From: Sesamum alatum
Taxonomy: Eukaryota > Streptophyta > Magnoliopsida > Lamiales > Pedaliaceae
Reading direction: 5' to 3'
NCBI GenBank assembly: GCA_034509735.1
Contig: JACGWO010000003.1
Span: forward strand, 496,001-560,000
DNA: 64,000 nt
Made by a program: the position numbers and the translations under genes. How positions within the stretch are numbered: position 1 is the stretch's first letter; every line of letters begins with the position of its first letter. This document shows, one piece after another, positions 11,607-23,349 of the stretch. The notes under the pieces are model-generated. The model was not told the DNA's origin. It searched no databases and worked only from the letters and a program-made list of their open reading frames with translations.

Positions 11607-12953
11607 TATATGCATTTAAGTTTGGTATGAATCGGTGCGCAGATGTCGAGATATCATACCTGGACCCATAAGTTTTTAGATTCACTTATTGTAACGGTTT
11701 TTTCCACATCCCTGTATTTTAACAAATTAGAATGACCTTAGGTTCTAAAATTGGAACGACATTTATAAATTTTGACTCCCCCTAAATTTAAAAAAAAAAT
11801 TCGCCAAACGAATTAATTGGATCGATTTTGGGAACGACTAGTGTAACTAGGCCATGATTGCGAAAATGCGTATAGGTTACTAGCAAGTGCACTAGCTATC
11901 ATGTAGTATAAAAGATATTGAATCCACGAGGATTTAACGAACTAATTACCACAACTATAACTAACCCTTAATTATTTGGGTGATCCAAAAGTTTGGAAGA
12001 TTTACGACAACTACGAGAAAGCAATAAAATTAACTACAACAAGCAGTCACGTTGGAGAAAAAACACAGATTTAAGAAAGGTGCTACAGTTATAGATCCAC
12101 CTAATCGATACAACGATTCAATATTAACGGATTAATCGAACAAATGAGTATTTTCACACACTGAGGTTTTCCCTGATTTAATCCAATGTACTCTCTCGAG
12201 TTATACCAAACTTATTACTATCAAAGAATTAGGGGATCTCTCCTTTTCAAAACTTGTGACAATAATGCATTAGGATCTATGAAAAACCTGTGGAACCAGA
12301 TGGATCAGCTTATGTATGTCTGCACATCATTCGATCTACATCATGAATTATTCTATCCACTATGCTAAATTCCCTCTCGGTTTATCAATATAATTAATAA
12401 AATCTAAGTGGCGATCAATCTCTCAAATAATAGCGACAAGCAAACCAATTCATGGATATGCGAAAATACAAACTAGATTAATCCAGAAAATACTTAACAC
12501 ATGGTGTCAATTAGGCTTTCCATAAGCCCTAGCACAAAAGATATTAGTTCATCCTAACTAGAACTAAAGCTAAATAGAAAGATTGAGAAGAACTCATGTA
12601 GTAGTAGATCGCTTGATGGTCATCACTCCAATGCCGGATCCGCTTCTTCACGTCCTTCTGGTCCTCGTTCCTTGCTCTGAGAAACGTCCGCCTCGGTATT
12701 TTTTGCTGAACTTTCGAATCCTCTTCTCCTTCCATCTTCTCCTCCTTTTATAATAGGTCATAGCTATGGTGAAAATAGAAAGTATTCTACCTATCATAAA
12801 CTCTTTTTGCCGTTCCTAATCCTTTCCTTTTCAAACTTCTAGCCCTAATTACAAACAGGATAAAAAAGGAATGACATTCTCCTTCGTGTTGCTGAAATTC
12901 AGACTTTACGATCAACCTGTCCGCGATTTCCGCCTAGCGAATATCTGATAACA

Positions 12954-13019
12954 CATGGGTCACGGGTTATGTTCTTTGTGCTTCTGTCAAATGGACTTCT
13001 GATAGTCCGTGGGTCACGG
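12954..13019. repeat. Two 53-bp-spaced copies of a CCGTG-N3-CACGG palindrome
   Basis: CATGGGTCACGGG at 12954-12966 and CCGTGGGTCACGG at 13007-13019 are 53 bp apart within a 53-bp tandem repeat. The second is a perfect 5-bp inverted repeat with a 3-base centre. The same array recurs in the VAMP727 intron (52683-52800), so it marks a shared retroelement LTR/UTR. Confidence 0.7.
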
Positions 13020-14707
13020 GCTAACTTGTGCTCGATTCTGCAACATTTTTGGCTTTTCCTCCATATTTGAGCTCTTTGCTTGTATTCATCTTTTGTCCAT
13101 GAAAGCTCCTAAATATCACAAATGTACCCAAGAACAAGCATCATATCAAGAGAAAATAGGGGCATAAAGAAAGAAATATATCGTATAATTTCCTCTAATA
13201 AAATACCCCCATATTTAGACCATGCTTGTCCTGAAGCATATAATAGTGTAATTCAATCACCCCTCCAAAGAAAATCCTCCTTATTACATCTCACCCCATT
13301 TTGACTCACGCAATATTTCAAAATGAACTTACCATCAAGGTGCAAGTAACAATAGACTACATAGTACCAATTCACACAAACCACACAATATAACAACTAT
13401 CTCAACAATCTATTCGGAATCAAAATGCAAAATGAGTGAACACCCTCGCTTAAGATACACTCAATAAGCTCGAAGTGTTTAAGGGTGAACAACAACTCTC
13501 AAGTCATTCTTTAACAAGGTTTTGCAATAGGCTTGCTCTTATATCACATCTCCACCGCTTGAAGTAAGTTAGAAGTGAGAATCAAAGGATCTTTTTCAAG
13601 TTGTAATGGGGCCTTTGGTGAAGGTAGAAAACAAATGAGAATGAAAGAAGGGTTCTATGGGTTTAAAGGAATTGGGTGACATTGCTCGGATATCTTTCAC
13701 ACTACGAATCCTCCTAGTCCAAGTATGTCTCTCATCCTTTTCCTCCATTTTATTTTCTTCTTTTCTTGCTCTCTTTTTTTCTGCAATTGTCATCATTGCA
13801 TCTTTCTTCTTGAATAGCATCAATGACTTTCATGCTTTTTTCCTCATTTTTTGTGGGATTTTCTGATTTTTCTTTTCTTTTCTCCCCCCCCCCCTCTTTT
13901 TTTCACATCCACAATTGCTTTTTTCCGGACATAACTTGAAGGAGTACTTGAGACTTGCACTTGAACCATACACTAATGTGGGAATCACATTACGACTACT
14001 TATTCCAATCTTTCAACATTGGGGTTTAAAGGTTTAGGACAAAGAAAAAGTAGTTCACAGCTTGCATTATGGTTATTATGACAAAAAAATCAGGCTTAAG
14101 CTCAATTGGGCTACTAGGGGTGGATATTTATGCAGGCTTAACAACAGAAAATTTCGCTTTGATCCTAATGCCCTTATCACTTTCACCACACCTAACTCAA
14201 CAATACAGTCTCAACATGTATAACCGAGCAAGTTCTAGAAAACCAAACCAAAGATGACAATCACACAACCAACAAAACAATGGAGCAATAGGATATGTGC
14301 TTATAGGCTCAAAAGTTACCAAATACAGGTTTATGTGTGTTACTTACAAGCATTTTTTATCAAAAAGGATCATCAAGACAATTAAAACACATGTGGCAAG
14401 TTTGGACTCTCTCCTATGCATGTTAATCATTCCATTGCAATCTTAACAGTCCATTCATTAATCATGTCGACATGAGTTAAATGGAGATGCAATTCTCAAA
14501 ATTCAACACCTCATATCATCCAACAAAAATCATCAAGACTTATACAAAACCATAGCAAATAAACATTATTTTAGCACGCATCACCCACAAACTCCCCAAA
14601 ACCACAAAAATCGGCATTATGCACAAAATCAGAGGACCTCAATTACTCCCCACACTTAAACCCGACATTGTCCTCAATATTCGGTGCCTCAAGAAAAATC
14701 ATAAAGA

Positions 14708-14708
14708 T

Positions 14709-14751
<43 letters not shown>
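14708..14751. repeat. (GA)n microsatellite
   Basis: About 21 uninterrupted GA units inside the Athila-like remnant. Confidence 0.95.
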
Positions 14752-14752
<1 letters not shown>

Positions 14753-15505
14753 GTCCCTGAGGGGCTGGGGTGGAACTTGTAGGTGCAAAACGAAGAAGTT
14801 CGCCTTGCCAGATGATCAAACCCATGTGATCTAAAACTTCAACATCAAGGGGCTGGGATGTGCATGCAACATGAAGTGTAGTGTGTGTTGCATCAAGCAA
14901 GCTGACATTCACAGCAATGTGTGTAACCAAAGACCCAAGGATTAGAGGACGCCTTTTAGAAACTATTGTTTGGAACTGAGAAGCGACCCAAAATCCCAAA
15001 TTAATCCGAGTGTGAGTAAGCATGCTCTACAGAAAAAAAAGAAGTTCAGTTTTGTTCAAGACAATCGTTGAATCCTTGCGACCTGAAAAGGTAAACGCAA
15101 GAAAACGGTGTAGGTACCTAAGGACAGGGTCGAGGAGATACGTGTCCTTAGTCTTATTTGAATCATAAAAACGACTGTCTGGAGCTAAGTTCCCGACTAT
15201 CTTAGAATAAAATCGGTGAGGGATTAATTCATCAGGGAAATCACATGTACTCGACAAATAAGCATCACTAGTGGCTAAAGTGGGGTCAATGAAACCAAGG
15301 GCTAAGTTCAATTCCGTAATAGATAGATTGAATGCACGACACATAGACGGAACTTAATGGCACCCGACGTGCTCAAGTGTGCGGGTGGTGCAAACTCAAA
15401 TGTAGCATAAAACTCACGAATTAACTCAATAAAAACAAGATTTTGTACATAACAGAAACATTCCCAGCAAGAATTTCCAATCAAAGCATCGACAGTATCA
15501 AGCAA
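14730..15505 (-). pseudogene. Athila ORF1-like retrotransposon protein remnant
   Basis: Minus-strand frames 15505-15308, 15344-15027 and 15023-14760 join end to end with small frame breaks. Recognisable blocks in order are CWECFCYVQNLVF..LIREFYATFEF, IKFRLC, LSITELNLALGF, FYSKIVG, LLDPVLRYLHRFLAFTFSGRK and KTELLFFL. These match the conserved core of the 'Arabidopsis retrotransposon ORF-1 protein' (ATHILA) family, whose role is probably structural (gag-like). Frame breaks and the absence of pol make it a pseudogene. The open frames near 15557-16150 continue into leader DNA and show no family match. Confidence 0.65.
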
Positions 15506-15965
15506 TTGGAGTTCAATGAGGGTGGGGCGATGAAGAGATTTACCTGGAAGAATATGTTAGAGAAGAAACTCTAGCGTACCTCTCAGGGTGGTGCTGCGAA
15601 CGAAATGTGAGGTGGCCGCCGAGGTTGCTGTAGGTTGGTGTAAGGGTGGCACTATTGCGGTTGAGGTGACTGGGGGTGTAAGATGGTCCAGGTGTGTCCA
15701 TGGGAAGCCTGTAAGAAAAAGTGTTAGTGTGAAGAGGAAATAAAGAAGAAAAAAAAAAACAAACCGTGGATTAGAAATAAAGAAGAAAAAGAAATTGTGT
15801 TTTACGGTTGTAAAATAAAAGGGGAAGAAAGACAAAAACGAAGAGAAGATAAGTGAGTGAGATAAGACTAAGAGAAAGGAAAGGAAGGAGAAAAATGCAA
15901 ATAGCGGAGCAGTGTGGTGGTCGTGGCGATGGGTGATGACGGCGCGGCACGACGGACGGTGGCAC

Positions 15966-16197
15966 TGAAGGACAAGCGAATCCGCCTGAGATCGCGAGCG
16001 GAAGCGAGAGATGCGGAATTTAACAATATTTAAGACACATATCATAATAAAATGTCCCAAGATGTGTTTCCTTGGGTGCTCAACCGAGCGTCCGATGTAG
16101 AATATGATAACGTAAAGCAAGTATATCATATAGGACACATATACAATCATAAAGAAAACTACATATAAATAAACGGGGGTTACCTTTTGTAGTTATC
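15966..16197 (-). repeat. Copia-A 3' LTR, distal piece
   Basis: Begins TGAAGGACAAGCG, the reverse complement of an LTR 3' end, and matches the start of the 5' LTR copy at 35955 (CGGAAGC, TCATAATAAAA, GGGGGTTACCTTTTGTAGTTATCT blocks). It breaks at TTATC (16193-16197) where LTR-B was inserted; the sequence resumes at 28628. Confidence 0.85.
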
Positions 16198-18126
16198 TGA
16201 AGGGACAAGCAGATCCGCCCGAGAGCGCAAGCGGAAGCGTGAAATAATTAAAATTGCATAAATAAAAGCAATAATCACCAAATTCCAAGGGGTGAACCTT
16301 GGATGCTCAACCGGGTGTTCGATGTAGGATATGATAATTTTAAAACGCATATATCATATAGAGCATAGATGTAGAAAAATAACTACAATAACGTAACGCC
16401 GAAAATTACCTTTGTAGTTGATTTTTCTTGCACGGCTACGAGCGTTGTTCCTTTCGGGATATGTCCACTAAGTTCAAATGTATGAACTCTCTAAATGAAG
16501 TTCACACCACACTGGAAGAGATCACGTTTCTCTTGCTAGAGAAAAACGGATCTAAGAGGAGAAGATCCAAGAAACTAGAACACTATTATATTAGTGTCTT
16601 TTCTTGATCTAGCTTTGTTCTTCAAAATGATCCAAGATCAAATGAAGAACAAAGGGGATATAGTATGAGAGTAGAGAGGGGCCGAAAATTGGAGAGAAAA
16701 AAGAGGTGTGTTTTTCTTCTTTTTCCTAGAAAAAGATGAGATGTAATTATCTTGCATTGATGATAGTATACACTTATATATATACTAAATTAATGTGATT
16801 ATTGGAATGTGTCTAGGTTCATCCAAGGATGTCTAGATACATCCCAATCAATCCCACTAATTCATCAATCAAGCCTACCATCTTATAAGGTAAGATTTAA
16901 TCATACCAAATGAAAGATACTTGATTGGAATTGATTTGTCCCTTACCAAACGGGACAAGTCAACCCTTCATCAAGGCCTTGCATGGCCGAATTTTAGCCC
17001 TCCAAAAGAGGCAATTTTTGGCCATGCTAGTTTAGGAAGAAGTCCAATTTTTTCTCATTCCAAAAGTGGAATTAACACACCTTTTGGGCCAAAGTTTAAT
17101 GGACCGGGTTTCATTGTAATCCAATTACAATGAGCCCAAAATTAATTCCCATTTAATTCAAGGTCCACTTAAATAATTTCCATTTAATCTTTTAATCCAA
17201 TTAAAAGATCCAATTTTCGATTCTGTACATTAACCGATAAATCCTATTTACCAATTTAAACGAGGGTTACAATATCGGCCCGCCGATCCAATGAATAATG
17301 CCTTAAGTAATCCAATTACTCATTATCCTCTGAAATTTATTTCAAGTCAATTCCTCCACCTCCTGGGTGATTTTTGTGTGACCCTTTAGGTTCACCCTCA
17401 GCTAGACTTGGGCCCGTGTCCAAAAGGAGGCCGTTACCATAGGTGACCGTCTAGCAACGGTCCATGGCACTAGAGACTAGGTGAATATTGGCGTGAATAT
17501 TTAGGCGCCGATTCATTACAAGTACGATCCTTCTGTCTACCGTCTCCCGACCTTAGCCTAGAGTATGAAATTAGGCGTTGGTTCCCATCCTTGACTAGGC
17601 GTCTATGCTTAGTACTCGAGACTACGCATGCCCCATTGCATTGATACGGGAAACCATTCCATGTTCGATCAACCACTGTGGCCACAGGATTAAGCAGCAT
17701 GAACATGTCTTCGAGTGCATAAGAGATACCTCTGTCACATACTGACAGGGGACGGATCCTCTTCTTAGAATCCATCGCCTGTTGCTACACATTTTGACTG
17801 CAATAGACAAGGCTTATAATGATCATCTTACAGAATGACCACATCTCGCCAGATCCAAGATACAACCATCGTGTGCATGTGACTGCCATGGTTCCTCAAG
17901 TCTGAGGACTACTCCCGTACTATTAGAATCGAAAAAATCCAATCATACCAACCAAGCCTCCAAGGCTTCCATATGATGATCCTTGCAAATCAATTCAATC
18001 GGCTTGACCCCAATCGACCAACACATCAAGATCGTATAGGCATCCTATGCCTATCGCCGATGAAGCACGACACTCATCCAATGAATACAACTCTTGGTGC
18101 AGTATCTATAGGACTCTCAATGCCCT

Positions 18127-20164
18127 TGTTAGAATATGTGACCGTGAAGTCAATCTGATTGGGCTAATGTAACCTATGTCTGAACAATTTTAGAGTTTTA
18201 ATAAATTGTAATGAATAAGAAAGTGATATTCATTTGGCTTAATACTTTGTTTCTGTTCACTTACTGCTTTACATTAACTGTTCACTGCACTAGCAAAGCC
18301 CACAGACCGAAAACACATTCCGTAAAACTAGAACTGCGCATTGGATGGTGGTTCATGAAATCAGTTTCTCCGGATCGGTCTGAAATACTCCAAGTCAAGG
18401 AATCTCGAGATAGGGTATCGAGAATCCGTGTGAGACTTGCACTAAGCATTTGCAGTCGCGTTTCATCGACAAGTGATGAGGCTTGTCCACACAATGTTAG
18501 TGGGTCAGCTAGCTAGGCCGCTGCTGATTGAGGTGACTCATGGGAACCGCCATATGGAAGACCTTGAGTAGGGTTAGTTAGGTATGACTTGTATTCCCAA
18601 TTCCAACAGTACGAATTGATCCTTGGACTTGAGGGATTACTGAGATCACCTATACATCATGCCTGTATCTTAGGTATGATGAAAGGCTGCCAAGTCGAGT
18701 AACTCGGTAGTCATAAGCCCTATCTATTGCAGTCAAGATGTGTAGCGTGATAGTAGGTCCTAAGAGAGGATCCATCTCCTGTTAGAAGGCTGACGGTAAT
18801 ATCTCACTTTACTCTGAGACTCGTTCTCGATAAATCTGTGGCCACAGTAACTGAACAAATGGGTAGGACCCCTGTGACGTTTAGTATGGACGAGGCAAGA
18901 CTTAGGTCGAGAATGAGTACCTACAGTTCCATGCCCTAGACTCTAAGCAGTGAGATTATAGGTGGAAGGATAAATGTACTAAAGAGCCTAAATGTTCACA
19001 CCATAAACATTCACCTAGTCTCTAGTGCCATAGACCGTTGCTAGACGGCCACCCATGTTGACGGACGAATTTCTGTCATAAGATGGTTGGAAATTTGGCC
19101 AAGTCTAGCTTAGGATGAACCTAAAAAGTCATACACAATCTGCACACATCAAAGGCATTTAATTTGGAATTAATTTAGAGAGGATGAACGATTCAAATTA
19201 GATTTAATTGGTTCCCTTTTTCTTTCTTGGGATGTTAATTCCTTTAATAGGATTAAGAGAAATTAGCTAATATAATAAATTAGAATTATTGGAATAAATT
19301 AAGTGGGCTTAAAATAAATAAGATTTAATTAAATAGGATTTAAATATTTCATAATTAAATTAAGTGAACGATTCAAATTTTATTTATTTAAAAGCCCCAT
19401 CGATTAATTAAATAGGATTTAAATATTTCATAATTAAATGGATGAATAAGATTCAAGAGGAGAGATCAATGGCCTAGATTAGTTTGACTAATCTAAGCCA
19501 AGTTTGACTAGGACTTTGACTAGGTCAAAATCCTAGTCAAACCAAGCTTCTAAAATTGGAGTTTGAAGAGGAATAGAATTCCCCTTCTATAAATACTCCT
19601 AGGTTAAAACTTTAGTAAGAGGATGATGTTCAAGAAACACACACCCACACACTACTCGCCTCTTTCTATCTTAGTCGTCCACCACCCCTCTCCCAAGAAA
19701 AGATTTTGGTTCCTTATTTCATACAAGTGATCCTTAAGGAGGATTGATCATGTTAACTCATAACGTTTGGTCGATTCGTCCTCTCTAAATATATACACTT
19801 GGTTTTTGCTAGCACGAGGATCAAGATATGTGGGTGGATTGCGTGTACGATTTAGGAGATCTCTCGTTCGACATCTTGGTGCAAAACGGGGAACAACGCG
19901 AGTAACGGTTTGAAGACAAAACTATAACCGGGTAGGTCCTTTTGTTTGGTCTCTTCGATTTTTATTCCCTAAGGCCTCCATGATTTGCATGTTTTATTTA
20001 GTCATGAGATACACCGAATGCTCGGGAGCTTCAAGGGAACACCCCTTGAACGTGTTTTTTACATTTATGTATGAGCATGTTTAAATTCGTAATTTTATTT
20101 CATATCGCGCTTCCGCATTCGCGCTCCTCCCAAGACGATCCACACGCCTTTCCTAGGCTTTTTA
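18127..20164 (+). repeat. Copia-1 5' LTR
   Basis: Starts TGTTAGAATA and ends just before the PBS (CTTTTTA). About 2.04 kb. It aligns with the 3' LTR over its whole length with scattered substitutions. A block containing AATAGGATTTAAATATTTC is present twice here (19327-19365 and 19397-19440) and only once in the 3' copy, which explains most of the length difference. Confidence 0.9.
19588..19595 (+). promoter_or_regulatory. Putative TATA box of the Copia-1 5' LTR
   Basis: TATAAATA in the context CCCCTTCTATAAATACTCC, conserved in the 3' LTR at 27788-27795. Its position about 570 bp before the LTR end would place the transcription start near 19620. Inferred from motif and position. Confidence 0.6.
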
Positions 20165-20165
20165 G

Positions 20166-20178
20166 TGGTATTAGAGCC
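20166..20178 (+). other. Primer binding site of Copia-1
   Basis: TGGTATTAGAGCC, one base from the LTR end, complementary to the 3' end of initiator tRNA-Met apart from one C-to-T change (TGGTATCAGAGCC is the usual form, as in Copia-2). Confidence 0.9.
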
Positions 20179-22349
20179 CGATTCGGTGTATAGGCCTAGG
20201 GTTTTATGTGTGTTAAAGCATGAAATATGTGTAAAAGCATGATTTACGTTGTTCTTGATTTATGTTTGAAGCATGTCGTTTTTTTATGTTGTTTATCGTA
20301 TTGGTAGTACATGAGTTCTTGGTGATTCTTGGTATTTCTTGATTTCTTAGAAAACGCAGCAGAATAATGAAGTGAAGTAAAAGACGGAACACGCGGTAGC
20401 CGTCGGCTGACCACGCGCATAGTGTGCATGGCCTAGCGCCCGCGCACGGGCAGAGGAGCCTGCGCGCGGCCGCCCGACCAGGCGAGCGCAGCCGCTGTCG
20501 GCCGCAGGCACTGGATGCGCTGCCAGGCGCGCGTGCACGCAGGCGGAGGCGCCTGCGCACGCGCGCGCCCGTCCAGCGTGTTTGGCGCGGGCGACCATTC
20601 AGGTCGCGCGCGCAAGGGCTGTGCTGCCAGGCGCGCGCGCACGCAGGTAATGGAGCCTTTGCGCGCACGCCTGGCAGACGCGTCCGCGCCTGATGCGCGT
20701 CCGCGCCCTAAGGGTTGTGCGTTCAGGCCGCGCGGCAGGGCAGCACGCACAGGCATCGGCTGCCTGCGGCCACGCACGTGCACGAAGGCAGGGGCCTGTG
20801 CGCGTGTGCCCGGTTGGCACGCTCAACATGCGCAGGCGGCAGGCAGGCCTGTCTCGGCAGGGCGCCGCAGGCAACGACGGCCTTTGGCCGTTCCGGTGGT
20901 TTTCTTGTTTTCTTATTTTTAGTAATAATTTCTGAAAATAGGTTTATTTATTTTGTATGTTTTCTTGAAGACATTATTTGGAAAATATTTTTATTTTATT
21001 TTGTTTGGAACCTCAAAATTTTAATGTTTTGTGAATAATGAGGAAAGGCTTTCCTAACTACAAAAGGATTACCATTGTTACACCAAGCTTGGATGTATAC
21101 CTTGTCTTTTAATTCTTTTATGAATTATGTGATTGGATATCATGGTTTATGTGCATGATTGATGATTGTATATCATGAATTATGTGCGTTGAATGAGAAC
21201 GGATTATCACAAACCCTAGACCGAATGTATGGTTTTAATTTTGTGTTGGGCATGTGTGCCTCATTTATTTTTCCTCCTCCTCTTTTCTAGTTGCATTGGA
21301 ATAATAAGGCTTTCTATCTACCTCCAAATGTACTCCCCCCGAGTTATCACTGGGGTTTCTTTTTATATTGTAATGAGAGTAGTATAGTGGTGAGAAAGTA
21401 TTTTATTTTATTTCCATGAAGAAGATGAATGATGGCCCAGAAACAAGAATTTAAGGAGTTCCATGGAGGCCCGGTTGAAAAGGAGGCAAGGCCCATCAGT
21501 GTGTTGATGGGTTACTACTATTAAATGTAATAGTATAGGATCAACCTTAGATTGACTAAAGATCCACTGCAGGGTCTGTGGGTCGCATAAGATTCGGGTT
21601 TTTGATCATCCAATAGGGGCATGCTAGGCTTTTAATTTTGCATGTGGCTTTTATGGTGAATGAATGATTTATTATCGTATTATTGCTACATCATGCAAAT
21701 GATTTTTTAATGCACTATGAATGTATGTATGAATGTGATGTAATGAGATCTCAGTCATCAAACTCTCACTTGATTGGACCAAGTTGAATATTAGACCCTT
21801 AATAAATGGACTAGGACTCTAGGAGTTCGTCCAAGCCTTCTATCCATGGCAAAGTGAGAAGCTAGTTTCAGTCGATAGCGTGGTCTCACGAGTCATGGCA
21901 CGTCTATCGTGCTGAAAAGGAGTTGCACTTTGTTGTGAACGCAGAGTACACTCCTGTTACCTGTCTCACGAGTCGTGGGGGTAGCAGTGAGTGCTATGAT
22001 TCGGTTGATTGGGTCGGGTCTAACACCCGAATAACGTGATTCGCTTGGAGTCCTTGGGATCACGTAAAAGGGTGAGGTAGATATCTTGGAAATCTCGTAG
22101 GACGAGAATGGTATAGAATACCTCCCACAGGTTGTTTTCCATGCGAATCGTAAAAGCGGGGTATGGAGATATAGTTGTGGATCCCAAGCCCACTAGGAAA
22201 GGATTTTCTAAAAACAACGTTTGAGAGTGTCGTGTTTTCGTAGAAATAGTGAGAGAATTCAATAACTGAAGTCCAAGTCTTTAATCTCTATTAAAAATTT
22301 TTATTTAATTTTTTGATTATGTTCTATTTTTAAATGTAGATTTAAAATA
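20179..22349 (+). other. Copia-1 untranslated leader
   Basis: A leader of about 2.2 kb separates the PBS from gag. Parts align with the leaders of Copia-2 and Copia-A, for example TACTCCCCC...GGGGTTTC (21331-21360), GCATGCTAGGCTT-type words near 21630 and the CACGAGTCGTG palindromes at 21887 and 21967. Conservation of non-coding sequence suggests roles in RNA packaging, dimerisation or expression, which is inferred. No supported gene lies in it. Confidence 0.75.
20383..20900. repeat. GC-rich, CpG-rich leader segment with about 104-bp tandem repeats
   Basis: About 500 bp of very GC-rich DNA inside an otherwise AT-rich element. GCTGCCAGGCGCGCG words followed by CACGCAGG recur at 20519 and 20623, showing a tandem unit near 104 bp. 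Shorter GC-rich segments occupy the equivalent place in Copia-2 (39045-39225) and Copia-D (62790-62925). Open frames occur in most frames simply because AT-rich stops are rare here. Confidence 0.8.
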
Positions 22350-23327
22350 ATGTCTAAGAACCCATTATCAACCGTACTTGAGACAAACAAGTTTAGTGGA
22401 ACCAATTACAACGACTGGTTGTGCAATTTGAGGAAAGTCCTCGATTATGAGAACCAAGGCTATGTCATGGACAAGCCGTTTCCTCAAACTTTGCCGGAAG
22501 GATCCACGCCCGAAGAACGTGAGACGTTCGAGACTTGGCATTAGGATAATCGGAAAGTTCGTAGCAGCATACTTGCGTCTGTGACCAATGAGATACAGAA
22601 GCAGTATGAGAGGCTAGACGATGTCCCTTCCATAATGGCTCGCCTGAAGGATTGCTATGTAGTCCCGGACTGGCATACTAGGTATGTCGCAACGAAGGCG
22701 TTCTTTGAAACTAAAATGACTGAAGGATCCTTTGTACATGAGCAGGTTAAGATGCTTACCTTGGTGGAAAAGCTTGAAGACCTCAAAGCAGGGCTCGATA
22801 ATGAGACATACATTGATGTGATCCTTCAGTCACTCCCACCCTCTTTCAACCAATTCATTGTTAACTACAACATGAATACTCTTGAGAAGGGTATCCATGA
22901 GTTAATCAATATGTTGGTGCAATACGAGGCAACGACCAAAAAGTCTACGTCGTCGGTATTGTATGGAGAGGCTTCGACTTCCAAAATGAAAAACAAGGGT
23001 GCCGGACGTTGGAAAATAAAGAAGGGAAAGGGAAAAGCCGTCAAAGTTACTACCAACACTAAGAGTGTTTCCGTTGCCAAGGTGGGGAAAGGCAAAGGAA
23101 AACGGAAGGTTGACTCAAAGAAACAGTCGAGGGCAAATGACATATGTATTCATTGCCGTGACAAAAGGGCATTAGAAGAGGATTGCCCCAAACTCCTCTC
23201 CAAGCAAGGTATATCTATGATTGAGGTTAATATGGTTACTAACTCTGCCTCTTGGGTATTAGATACCGGCTATGGAGCTCACATTTGCAGCGACTTGCAG
23301 GTGTTGAAAAAGAAGCACGCTGAGTAG
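22350..23327 (+). pseudogene. Copia-1 gag and protease region (defective)
   Basis: Starts MSKNPLSTVLETNKFSGTNY..W, a typical Copia gag (UBN2/DUF4219-type) opening that is also present in Copia-2 and Copia-A. A TAG at 22542-22544 (after ETFETWH) interrupts the frame, which continues with DNRKVRSSILASVTNEIQKQ. A Lys-rich tail leads to a zinc knuckle at about 23143-23190 that reads CIHCRDKRALEEDC and has lost the expected histidine. The protease motif LDTG is at about 23259-23270 (WVLDTGYGAHIC), after which the frame is lost near 23327. Confidence 0.85.
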
Positions 23328-23349
23328 TGGTGAAATAGTCCTAAAATGG

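Larger units (their letters stand above)
7982..11855 (-). mobile_element. Decayed CACTA (En/Spm) DNA transposon
   Basis: The left end starts with CACTACAAAAAA at 7982-7993, the canonical CACTA terminus. Both ends are packed with short subterminal repeats of the type GTAACGG and TTGGAACG, in plus sense at 8024-8560 and mostly as reverse complements (CCGTTACAA, CGTTCCAAA) at about 11050-11720. This is the usual subterminal organisation of CACTA elements. The interior has a broken minus-strand transposase-related ORF (8820-9781). The matching right terminus (TTTTTTGTAGTG) was not found, so the right end is lost, truncated near 11855 next to the Athila-like remnant. Strand is that of the internal ORF. 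Confidence 0.75.
11870..15965 (-). mobile_element. Athila-like Gypsy retrotransposon remnant, mostly non-coding
   Basis: The block begins with a sequence of the type TACTAGCAAGTGCACTAG...GAATCCACGAGGATT, found at LTR/UTR edges of large Gypsy derivatives. It contains the familiar spacer words CCCCATATTTAGACCATGCTTGTCCTGAAG-like (near 13207) and CCCCACACTTAAACCCGACA-like (near 14647). On the minus strand 15505-14730 encodes pieces of an Athila ORF1-type protein. No reverse transcriptase is present, so this is a decayed or large-derivative (LARD-like) copy. Left and right ends are approximate; the right end abuts the LTR of Copia-A. Confidence 0.6.

Noticed and set aside
15557..16150. 197-codon minus-strand open frame
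   Set aside because: It crosses the junction between the Athila-like remnant and the Copia-A LTR and is rich in Phe/Ser/Leu from a purine-rich tract, so it is a chance frame.
18211..18516. Open frame of 101 codons with a related frame at 26510-26773
   Set aside because: These are the same region of the two Copia-1 LTRs; similarity is explained by LTR duplication. No protein family is recognised.
20213..21038. Many overlapping open frames of 60-150 codons on both strands around 20213-21038
   Set aside because: They sit in the GC-rich leader segment, where stops are rare in all frames. The predicted peptides are Arg/Ala/Pro-rich, overlap each other in several frames and match no family.
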